IMG/VR virus record: IMGVR_UViG_3300047300_000390
Coordinates: 1 to 20,363 of that record
Reading direction: 5' to 3' (one strand)
Length of the DNA stretch: 20,363 bases
Origin: a virus
Within the stretch, counting starts at the first letter, position 1, and each line of letters opens with the position of its first letter. A program made the position numbers and the translations under genes. The notes beneath the pieces are model-generated. The model had not been told where the DNA came from. It saw only the letters and a program-made list of their open reading frames with translations, and did not search any database. Positions 12,790 to 20,363 of this stretch are shown one piece after another.

Positions 12790-15700
12790 GTGGCTGACGT
12801 AAATGCTAATATAGGCGTACATATTGATACGACCCAAGCACTTGCGGGACTTAAAAACTTACAGCGACAACTAGCTACCTTTCACTCTTCAGTTGCACAA
12901 GGAAGTGCACAAACAGCAGCAGCTCAAAGAAGCCTGCAAACTAATCTATTAAATTCAATTAATGCAACAGGTATGTTCACGGCCAAGATGGGCCTTGTTA
13001 GAACATCCACAGAGTCTTTTACTCATGCCCTTGAAAACAATAAGCTTTCAATGGGTCAATACTTTAGATACGCTGGAGCATCAACAAAGACATTCGGAAG
13101 AATGTTTAAGTCAGAGTTTGACACAATTGGCAAGGTAGCTCAAGACCGTGTAAAGAAGATGCAGACCCAGTATATTAAGATGGGTCGTGATGCAGCAGGA
13201 GCAACCAAGGCAATGTCAGTTACACCTCTGACATTAAACATGAAAGACTTTGGAACTCAAGCAGCAATTGCAGCACAGAAGCAAGCATTATTTAATCAGC
13301 TCGTAAAGCAAGGATCTACAAACTTACTTAACTTTGGTAAGAATACTCAGTGGGCTGGTCGTCAGCTTATGGTTGGTTTTTCTATTCCTCTTGCATATTT
13401 TGGAGCTGCAGCAGCTAAAACATTTATGGCATTAGAGGCACAGGCTATCAGATTTAAACGTGTCTATGGTGAAATGTTTACAACATCAGATCAAACTAAT
13501 AAGGCACTCAAGGATATAGAAGGCTTAGCAAAGAGCTTTATTCAATATGGTGTCAAGATGGAAGATACCATGAAGATGGCAGCAGATGCTGCTGCAATGG
13601 GTAAAATGGGTGCAGACCTTACTGCTCAAGTTGCACAAGCAACAAAGCTTGCAGTACTTGGTAGCGTTGAACAAGAGAAGGCATTAGAAACAACAATTTC
13701 CTTAACTAATGCATTTGGTATTTCTGCAGACCAGCTTGCAAATAAAATTAACTTTCTTAACGCAGTTGAAAACCAGACTGTAGTAAATATTGAAGATCTT
13801 ACAACAGCTATTCCAAAGGCTGGACCAGTTGTTAAGCAGCTCGGCGGTAGCGTAGAAGACTTAGCCTTCTTCCTTACAGCAATGAAGGAAGGCGGAATCA
13901 ATGCCTCAGAGGGAGCTAACGCACTCAAGTCTGGTTTGGCCTCTCTTATTAATCCAAGCAAAAAAGCAGCAGAAATGCTCTCTGGTCTTGGTATTAATAT
14001 TAACGGAATTGTTGAGGGCAATGCAGGAAACCTTAAAGCAACAGTAGTAGGGTTTGCACAGGCACTAGATAAGTTAGCACCACTTGATCGTGCTAGAGCA
14101 ATTGAGCAACTATTTGGTAAGTTCCAGTTTGCTAGACTATCAACATTGTTCCAGAACATCACTAAGGATGGAACACAGGCAAATCGTGTTCTTGGACTAA
14201 CAAATGCTAGCGTTGAAGAACTTGCTATCTTGTCCGAACGAGAAATGGCAAAAGTCAAAGATGCTGTTGGAACAAACTTCAAGGCATCCCTAGAAAGCCT
14301 CAAGGTTTCTATGGTTCCAGTTGGAAAAGCTTTCCTTGAAGCTGTAACCCCAATTGTAAAGTTTGTTGGAAAAGTTTTAGAAAAATTTAATGGTTTAGAT
14401 GACGGCGTTAAGAAATTTATTGTTACAGCTGGAGCCCTTGTAGGAATTATTGGTCCAATTCTATTGATGACATTTGGTTTGGTCGCAAACGGTGTTGCAA
14501 ATATTATTAAGCTTTTCTTGGCAATGCGTATGGGCTTTAGCAAAATTGGTGGAAGTAGTAAGATTCTTGCAGAACAAACTACATATTTAAATGCAGCACA
14601 ACTTGAGTCAGCAACTGTAGCAGCATCACTTAATCAGGCACACTCACAGTTAACACAAAAATTTGAATTTGAAGCAGCAGCAGTTAGAGCACTAAGAAAT
14701 GCATATGTTGAGGCAACCATTGCAGCAGGAAAGTTTGCAAGAACAAATCCAGGAGCAATGCTTCCTCCTCGTGCAGGTGGAGCTGGACCAAGAAAGTTTG
14801 CAACAGGAACAACAAGTGTACCAGGCCCAAGAGGTGCTGGTGATGTTGTCCCATCATTGCTATCTCCAGGAGAGGCTGTTATTCCTGCTCCAGTTGCTCA
14901 AGATCCTAACTTTAAACCAATTATTGAGGGTATGGTAAACGGTAGAATTGGAATGCATGAGTCTGGTATTACCTATGCAGGAAAGCCTCAAACAGCTGGT
15001 AACGGCAAGTCTGCTCTAGTAACAAGAAAACAACAGGCTATTCAGAGATACTTTGATCTTAAGTATGGGCCAAAGTCTACTGCAACTCCAGAAATGAAGG
15101 CAGCATACGAGTCAAACAGAAATGGCTTTAAGGATTTATCCTCTAGACTTGTTTATGATAACAAGACAAAGATGTACACATATCTTGGCAAAGATGGTAA
15201 GCCACTATCTGTAATGACCTCAAAGCAACTTGAACAACAGATTAAGTACACCTTTAAAGAAACACAAAGCAAGATGGGTGGTACTTCAAATAGACCAACA
15301 ACTCCATCAACACTTGACAGATACCTTGGTAGACTTGGCAAGCCTGGAACAGGAGCTCCTTCTGCTGTAAGAGCACTTAGAGCAAAGCTTAACGCTCAGT
15401 TCCCAGATAAAGAAGGAGCTAATCTCCATGCTGAGTTAAAAAAGGCTGGACTCAATGATCAAGAAGTCAAAAAATTTATGGGGTCAAAAGAAGAGTCTCA
15501 TATTCTTAAGCCAAAGGATTCAGCTAAAAAGTGGCAAAGCGGACACACTATATCTGATCATGCAGGACTTAATAACTATCTAAATCGTGCAGGTGGATCT
15601 TCTGTTGGTAAACTTATAAATAATCCAAAGATTGGTCTTCCAAAATCTCAAGGTGGTTTAGGATTAAGCCAACAAGAAATTAAGCAACTAAAGAATGATT

Positions 15701-18700
15701 ATAGATTTGCTCAGTCTCAAAAGCATCCAACTAACCCAGCCGAGCTTGCAAAGATAGCAAGAATTGCTGGTCTTGAGGTTGCTGCAAATAATGCTGGAAT
15801 TGCTAAGATAGATAAGGTTTTCCAGGCTAAGGGTGTTCTTGCATTAGCAAAGGTCAGAACTCCAGAATTCTATAAGGATATTGCAAAGACAATCGTTAAG
15901 CTTGGTCCAACACCAAAACCACTCTCTGAAGTTGTAGCTGTTGCTAAGGGAGAAAAGGTTGTTGCTAAGGGTAAACGACCAGTAACCTTAACAGGACAAA
16001 ATACAGAGCCAAAGCCTGCGGGAATGCAAACAACAAGCAGAAACGTAGCAGACAATAGAGTTGCAAATATTCCAAGAGGTGCATCTATTATTCCAAGAGG
16101 AGTAAGAGTTAGAGGTGCTATTAGTGGACTAGATGGAACTCCTCCATCAGCTGCAGTTTCAAGCATGGATAGACAGTTTAGAGCAGAACAAAATTCTTTG
16201 CGTCGTCAGATTGAACTACAAGAAAAAAGAAGACTTTCAGCACTTAGAGCAGAAGCAAGACTAAAACAACAAGAGCAGATGAGAGCTAAGCAAGCAGAGG
16301 CAAACCGACTTAGAATGGCTAGAGAAGATGCCAAGGTTTCAGCAAAAGCAAGAGCTGGACTAACTAAGTTTAGCGAAAAGGCAACTGCTGGTATGGGTGC
16401 ACTTAGCAGCTTAACCATTGCTGCATCATTTGCTGGTGGATCTGTTGGAGATATGGCACAAAAGATGATGCCATTTATTTTTGGTTTGCAAGGTGTGGCA
16501 ATGTTACTTCCAGCATTAGTTAAGTGGCAAGGAATGCTTGGACTTACAGTTGCTGCGTTTGTTGGTGCACAGATGTGGATTAATGCTTCTGCAAGTAAAG
16601 CAAGAGACAAGATGTTAGATTTAGCAGATGCAACTGGTGCTACTTCAGAAAACATGAAAAAGCTTTCTGAATTTGCTGGAACTGTAAGTGCAGCAGAATT
16701 ACTAAACTACAAGAAGAGCAAGATGTTTAGTCCTCTTACTGTAGCACAAGGTAAGAGTAGCTTTGGAGAAATGTTTGCTCAGTCAGAACAAGGAAAGTCA
16801 ACTGCAGCTGGATTACGTGAAATCATAAGCAAGCAAGGAACAAAAGAAGGAATAGAAACATTAAAGACACAATTATCTGCAGCTGTAGCATCTGGAGTAT
16901 TTTCAACAGCACAAGCTAGAAGTATTGCTCTTAGCATTGGAAGAGAAGTTGGAAATCTTCAAGTAGGACTGCAGGTCAATGCAGAACTTGCAAACCTATT
17001 TGGTCCAGATGGCAAAAATATTTTGGGTACAAATGGAATTAATCTTCGTGTTAATCTAGTAGAAGATCAACTTACAAAAGCACAAAACCTAGCAAAAATG
17101 GCAACAGGAGATGCTGGACTTATGGGAGGAAAACTTCCTATAGGAGATAACAGAGTCCTTGGTGGAGGAATGGACAAGGGACTGTTTACTGGTTTGTCAA
17201 TTTTAGGTACAGCGTCAACTGGAGTTCAATTAGGAGCTGCAGCAGGTGCAGGAGTAGGAGCCCTATTTGGAGGCGTTGGAGCAGCCCCAGGAGCCGCTAT
17301 TGGGTCTGTTGTAGGAGGAATCATAGGTATTGGTGCAGGAGCTGTTATGGCAGCCAAGTACATGGGGCAAGCCTCAGCAAGAGTAGCAGGGTTTGCTGCA
17401 CAAACAACAACTGCCTATAAATCAGCAAGTGATTTAAGCAATCAAATGCAGGCAGCACTACAGCTATCATATGCTGATGCAATTAAAAGAGCTAAGCTTG
17501 ATGGAGATATTGAAAAGGTTAGAAGGCTTGAATTAGAGCTTGCAGAAAAAAGCTTAAGATTACAGCAACAAGGTCAAAGAACAAGACAGTCTGCTGTTGA
17601 TTTTTATGCAAACTCTAAGGGCTTGACCAGAAGAGAAACAAGAAAAGCTCTTGAAGAAACAACAAAGCGTAAATATAAAGATGATGCAATTCAGTCTCAG
17701 TATGTAAGTTCAGCAACAGGTGTGGCAAAGGAAATGAGCGGTACACTTGAGGGTAAGATTCAGATGATGATGAATTATGGATCAATGACACCATCACAAA
17801 TTGTTGCCTTTGATCAAATGTTTGCTGATAAAGGAACAAAGACTAAGATGTTCAATATTGTTGCACAAATTGATACTAAATTTGGTGGAATAGTAGGCGG
17901 ACAAGCAACAGATATTGCTGGTGGATTTACTGATCTTTTGGGAAATCCAAATGAAGAAGTTACAACAAAGTTCTATGTTGATATTAGAACAGCAAAAACA
18001 CAAGGTGAAGTTGATAAGCTACTCAATCTTTATGGAACAATATCTGCTGGTAGTGGTTTCCTTGATGTTGGAATGCTTGTTTCTTACTACCAGAAGAATC
18101 CAAAAGCTGCAGCAGAGCTAGAAAAGCAAATTGAAGCAGTTCAGGCTAATAGTGGAAAGCTTGACATTCAAGTTCTTCAAACATTCTTACCTCCAAAGAT
18201 TCTTGGAGCATTTAACCAAGACTACTTTAAGGGGCTTGACCAAAATGCTCGTCACGTGTACACTACAACAATTGCACAAATTCTAGATGTTAAGGACCCA
18301 AAGATCATTACAGAAAGTGATGACTTTGAGCTATGGATGGGCGAAACAGGCAAGTACGGTGGAGCACAGTATAAGGGGCAAAAGCACTCAAGACAGTGGT
18401 GGGCAAATACTTATGCTGAAGGAAAAGCTCAAAAGATTACTACAGAAAGCCCAAGCCTAACTCCTGTAATGGGGCCAAATGGTGGTGGTAATGGTGGAGG
18501 TAAAGAACGAGATACTACATATGATGAAATTCTTAATGACTTAAAACGCACTAGAGATGGAACCATTGATGTAACAAAGGGAGCAAAAGAGCTTCTTCGT
18601 GTTCTTGGTGGAAAGAAAGATATAACAATCTTTAAGGGGCTTGATCAGCAGTTAGCTAAGCTTGGTGCAAATACAGCATTTATTGACTGGGTAGGAAGCC

Positions 18701-19596
18701 TAGAGAAGAACGTACAAAATAAGCTAATAAGAGTTGCAAAGAATGGCGCAGTAGCCCTTACAACACTTGGAAATGCTGCAAAGAAGGCTTTTGATGAAAG
18801 AGCTCTTGGTAGATTTAGCGCAGAGTCACAAAATGCAATTACAGCTGCAAAGGCTCAAAGAACAGCATTCTTAAAGCTCAAGATTGCAGGAGTTGAAACT
18901 ACAGAAGCAATTGACTTAGTTGCAGATTCTGAGTTTGCAATCGCAGTATCTTCACAAAAGAGCTCTGGCGAAATAAAGAAGATGGTTGATGAGTGGAAGA
19001 CCTCAAAGCAACAAGCTGAATTAACTCTTGCTATGACTGATCCAAAGAAGTACTTTGCTGATATTAACGATGAGTTAAAGAGACAGTACGACTATCAGCA
19101 AAAGATTATGGCACTACAAAAGAGTGCAACAGAGTCAAAGATTGCTGGAGATTATATCGGATCAGCAATGATTGGTCAACAAAAGATTCAAGAAGTTTCA
19201 GACTTTAACGCTGAGTCAAAGAATATTGATTTTAATAGCAAGCTTGCTACAATGAAGGAAGCTCTTAAGGTTATTAGCAGCTCAAAGTTTAAGGACCCTA
19301 AGCAACAAGCGTTAATCCAGTCAACATTAAGCCAAGGAATGCTAGGAATAGAGCAGTTAAGAGCATTTAGTCCAGACCTAACAAAGGCAGCAGCATTACA
19401 AACAGGTGCTCCTGGAGTTTCAAATACATTTAATAGCACACCATCTTCAACTACACCAACTGCTGGAACAGTGTATAATGTTACTATGACAGTAAATGGG
19501 GCTAATGCAAATGCAGCGGATATTGCTAATCAGGTAATTAAGAAGCTTGGTGTAAAAAATACACAAAACAATAAGACAAATGCGGTGACACCATAA
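12790..19596 (+). CDS. Tail tape measure protein
   Basis: Sets tail length and is ejected ahead of the DNA. At 2268 residues it predicts a tail near 340 nm. Start is GTG 12790 with GGGAGGTG (12775-12782). N-terminal helices (1-200) are followed by the tape-measure core (about 200-480) with VKMEDTMKMAADAAAMGKMG near 255 and AMKEGGINASEGANAL. Hydrophobic segments lie at about 543-579, 1227-1264 and a glycine-zipper-like stretch at 1469-1526, all candidates for membrane insertion. FATGTTSVPGPRGAGD with SPGEAVIP (670-700) is a common tape-measure motif. Residues 720-1090 form an unrecognised insert. A basic Arg/Gln/Glu coiled coil spans 1126-1198. The C-terminus (TVYNVTMTVNGANANAADIA) is typical. 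Arginine codons shift strongly to AGA after about residue 630. No lytic or peptidase domain was recognised. The stop overlaps the next start (TAATG). Confidence 0.95.
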   Translation: MADVNANIGVHIDTTQALAGLKNLQRQLATFHSSVAQGSAQTAAAQRSLQTNLLNSINATGMFTAKMGLVRTSTESFTHALENNKLSMGQYFRYAGASTKTFGRMFKSEFDTIGKVAQDRVKKMQTQYIKMGRDAAGATKAMSVTPLTLNMKDFGTQAAIAAQKQALFNQLVKQGSTNLLNFGKNTQWAGRQLMVGFSIPLAYFGAAAAKTFMALEAQAIRFKRVYGEMFTTSDQTNKALKDIEGLAKSFIQYGVKMEDTMKMAADAAAMGKMGADLTAQVAQATKLAVLGSVEQEKALETTISLTNAFGISADQLANKINFLNAVENQTVVNIEDLTTAIPKAGPVVKQLGGSVEDLAFFLTAMKEGGINASEGANALKSGLASLINPSKKAAEMLSGLGININGIVEGNAGNLKATVVGFAQALDKLAPLDRARAIEQLFGKFQFARLSTLFQNITKDGTQANRVLGLTNASVEELAILSEREMAKVKDAVGTNFKASLESLKVSMVPVGKAFLEAVTPIVKFVGKVLEKFNGLDDGVKKFIVTAGALVGIIGPILLMTFGLVANGVANIIKLFLAMRMGFSKIGGSSKILAEQTTYLNAAQLESATVAASLNQAHSQLTQKFEFEAAAVRALRNAYVEATIAAGKFARTNPGAMLPPRAGGAGPRKFATGTTSVPGPRGAGDVVPSLLSPGEAVIPAPVAQDPNFKPIIEGMVNGRIGMHESGITYAGKPQTAGNGKSALVTRKQQAIQRYFDLKYGPKSTATPEMKAAYESNRNGFKDLSSRLVYDNKTKMYTYLGKDGKPLSVMTSKQLEQQIKYTFKETQSKMGGTSNRPTTPSTLDRYLGRLGKPGTGAPSAVRALRAKLNAQFPDKEGANLHAELKKAGLNDQEVKKFMGSKEESHILKPKDSAKKWQSGHTISDHAGLNNYLNRAGGSSVGKLINNPKIGLPKSQGGLGLSQQEIKQLKNDYRFAQSQKHPTNPAELAKIARIAGLEVAANNAGIAKIDKVFQAKGVLALAKVRTPEFYKDIAKTIVKLGPTPKPLSEVVAVAKGEKVVAKGKRPVTLTGQNTEPKPAGMQTTSRNVADNRVANIPRGASIIPRGVRVRGAISGLDGTPPSAAVSSMDRQFRAEQNSLRRQIELQEKRRLSALRAEARLKQQEQMRAKQAEANRLRMAREDAKVSAKARAGLTKFSEKATAGMGALSSLTIAASFAGGSVGDMAQKMMPFIFGLQGVAMLLPALVKWQGMLGLTVAAFVGAQMWINASASKARDKMLDLADATGATSENMKKLSEFAGTVSAAELLNYKKSKMFSPLTVAQGKSSFGEMFAQSEQGKSTAAGLREIISKQGTKEGIETLKTQLSAAVASGVFSTAQARSIALSIGREVGNLQVGLQVNAELANLFGPDGKNILGTNGINLRVNLVEDQLTKAQNLAKMATGDAGLMGGKLPIGDNRVLGGGMDKGLFTGLSILGTASTGVQLGAAAGAGVGALFGGVGAAPGAAIGSVVGGIIGIGAGAVMAAKYMGQASARVAGFAAQTTTAYKSASDLSNQMQAALQLSYADAIKRAKLDGDIEKVRRLELELAEKSLRLQQQGQRTRQSAVDFYANSKGLTRRETRKALEETTKRKYKDDAIQSQYVSSATGVAKEMSGTLEGKIQMMMNYGSMTPSQIVAFDQMFADKGTKTKMFNIVAQIDTKFGGIVGGQATDIAGGFTDLLGNPNEEVTTKFYVDIRTAKTQGEVDKLLNLYGTISAGSGFLDVGMLVSYYQKNPKAAAELEKQIEAVQANSGKLDIQVLQTFLPPKILGAFNQDYFKGLDQNARHVYTTTIAQILDVKDPKIITESDDFELWMGETGKYGGAQYKGQKHSRQWWANTYAEGKAQKITTESPSLTPVMGPNGGGNGGGKERDTTYDEILNDLKRTRDGTIDVTKGAKELLRVLGGKKDITIFKGLDQQLAKLGANTAFIDWVGSLEKNVQNKLIRVAKNGAVALTTLGNAAKKAFDERALGRFSAESQNAITAAKAQRTAFLKLKIAGVETTEAIDLVADSEFAIAVSSQKSSGEIKKMVDEWKTSKQQAELTLAMTDPKKYFADINDELKRQYDYQQKIMALQKSATESKIAGDYIGSAMIGQQKIQEVSDFNAESKNIDFNSKLATMKEALKVISSSKFKDPKQQALIQSTLSQGMLGIEQLRAFSPDLTKAAALQTGAPGVSNTFNSTPSSTTPTAGTVYNVTMTVNGANANAADIANQVIKKLGVKNTQNNKTNAVTP

Positions 19597-20102
19597 TGGC
19601 ATATGCAATTCAATCAGGGTTACAAATTTCATTAAATGGTACTACTTGGTATAAGCTTACAGACCATAATCGTGATCCTATTGACATTGAACCAGAGCTT
19701 ATTGAAAACCAATCAAGAATGGCTAATGGAAGTTTAAGAAAATATATTGTTGCAAAAAAGCATAAAATTTCAACAAGGTGGAATTTTCTTCCAACCAAGA
19801 CTGCAGAAACTGCTGACGGCAATTATGGAGCAGCATGGCTTGAATCATTTTATAATGCTAATGCTGGAATCCCTATTTATCTAAAGGTAGTAGAGTCAGT
19901 TCTTGAGGCAGACCCAGCAACTGGATCAGTACCTGATGAATCGGGGAATAAGTTTAAGACAGCTGCTACAGAATCATCTGTAACAAATGCAACAGGATCA
20001 AAAACATACAGCGTATACATAACAAACTTTTCTAAGACAATCTCTAAAAGAAGCAGAATTGCTGACTATGTTGATATAGATATTGAATTTACGGAGATTT
20101 AA
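19596..20102 (+). CDS. Tail-tip / minor tail protein following the tape measure
   Basis: A 168-residue, largely beta protein. The early segment LQISLNGTTWYKLTDHNRDP, the KKHKISTRWNFLPTK strand pair and the C-terminal KTYSVYITNFSKTISKRSRIADYVDIDIEFTEI resemble the tube-like beta-sandwich fold shared by tail tube and distal tail proteins, with a long strand pair at the end. The gene after the tape measure in siphoviruses commonly encodes the distal tail protein, so that is the leading idea, though 168 residues is short for it. It begins at a TAATG junction with the tape measure gene and ends at another with the next gene, so these three are coupled in translation. Confidence 0.65.
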   Translation: MAYAIQSGLQISLNGTTWYKLTDHNRDPIDIEPELIENQSRMANGSLRKYIVAKKHKISTRWNFLPTKTAETADGNYGAAWLESFYNANAGIPIYLKVVESVLEADPATGSVPDESGNKFKTAATESSVTNATGSKTYSVYITNFSKTISKRSRIADYVDIDIEFTEI

Positions 20103-20363
20103 TGCTAACAGGAATTAATTCATCTGTATTTTCTAATTCAGACTCAATTGGTATGTTGCCAATAGTATCTGCTGAGTGGAACCATAACCTCTTTAATCCA
20201 CCATACATTACTGTTGCAGGACCAGGAACAGCAATGTCTTTGTCTCTATCATCTTCTAGCGGAACCGTTTCCTCTGTAACCTCTGAGGCAAAACCAAATT
20301 TTACCACAAAGAGTATGCCTATGTTGGCGGGTAAGGGGTTTATAGAGTATACCGTTACAGCTA
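20102..20363 (+). CDS. Start of a further tail-tip protein, cut by the window edge
   Basis: The frame opens with ATG 20102, sharing one base with the previous stop (TAATG), with GGAG at 20093-20096, and stays open to the end of the window for 87 residues. The visible part begins MLTGINSSVFSNSDSIGM, is rich in Ser and Thr, has no charged clusters, and reads like beta-sandwich strands (PPYITVAGPGTAMSLSLS, GKGFIEYTVTA). No family is recognised. Position suggests a tail-tip or receptor-binding component. Confidence 0.75.
   Translation, partial: MLTGINSSVFSNSDSIGMLPIVSAEWNHNLFNPPYITVAGPGTAMSLSLSSSSGTVSSVTSEAKPNFTTKSMPMLAGKGFIEYTVTA

Noticed and set aside
13626-14543. 305-residue open frame on the - strand within the tape measure gene
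   Set aside because: It lies wholly inside a strongly supported gene, has no recognisable domain, and its odd composition reflects the reverse complement of tape-measure codons.
1-20363. tRNA genes, CRISPR arrays, insertion sequences, attachment sites
   Set aside because: None with convincing structure or repeats was seen on either strand by eye; short tRNA-like folds cannot be excluded without a dedicated search.

Overview
This window is part of the structural (virion) region of a tailed double-stranded DNA phage with a long flexible tail (siphovirus-type, Caudoviricetes). Every supported gene lies on the + strand, genes are packed with 1 to 8 bp overlaps or short gaps, and the order is the classical one: portal, prohead protease plus scaffold, major capsid protein, head-tail connectors, tail terminator, tail tube, two tail assembly chaperones, tape measure, and the first tail-tip genes. 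Base composition is AT-rich. The host cannot be fixed from this window. Several genes without a ribosome binding site sit directly behind an extended -10 promoter, as if made from leaderless mRNA, and the phage carries a cobalamin-dependent ribonucleotide reductase. Both would suit an aquatic low-GC actinobacterium, but that is inference. No integrase, repressor, tRNA, CRISPR array or transposon was seen, and no gene-free stretch exceeds about 160 bases.

Layout. 1-771: end of a protein resembling the DUF6065 family, then a small four-cysteine zinc-ribbon-like protein. 772-928: terminator, then promoter. 929-2962: class II ribonucleotide reductase (nrdJ), enclosed by its own promoter and a downstream hairpin, so it reads as an accessory cassette in the head region. 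3051-7564: unknown small protein, portal, XkdF-like protease carrying a scaffold-like C-terminal half with its own internal start, and the HK97-fold capsid protein. 7633-7872: a small protein that is a diverged stand-alone copy of the capsid protein's N-terminal arm. 7901-10898: SAP/HeH-like protein, then adaptor, stopper, neck and tail-terminator candidates linked by overlapping stop-start codons. 10979-12757: tail tube, then a long and a short tail assembly chaperone that are paralogs. 12790-19596: tape measure of 2268 residues, implying a tail of roughly 340 nm by the usual 1.5 angstrom per residue rule. 19596-end: two tail-tip proteins, the last cut by the window edge.

How the genes work together. 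Scaffold and capsid protein would assemble on the portal, the protease would cleave and mature the shell, and after packaging the connectors would close the head and join it to a tail built from tube protein around the tape measure with help from the chaperones. The most notable theme is that three steps appear to use long/short protein pairs made without frameshifting: protease-scaffold and scaffold (nested in-frame start), capsid protein and free N-arm (paralogous gene), and long and short chaperone (paralogous genes in place of the usual programmed frameshift). Terminator hairpins and extended -10 elements of the form TGNTATAMT punctuate the cluster, so separate gene blocks may be expressed at different levels.
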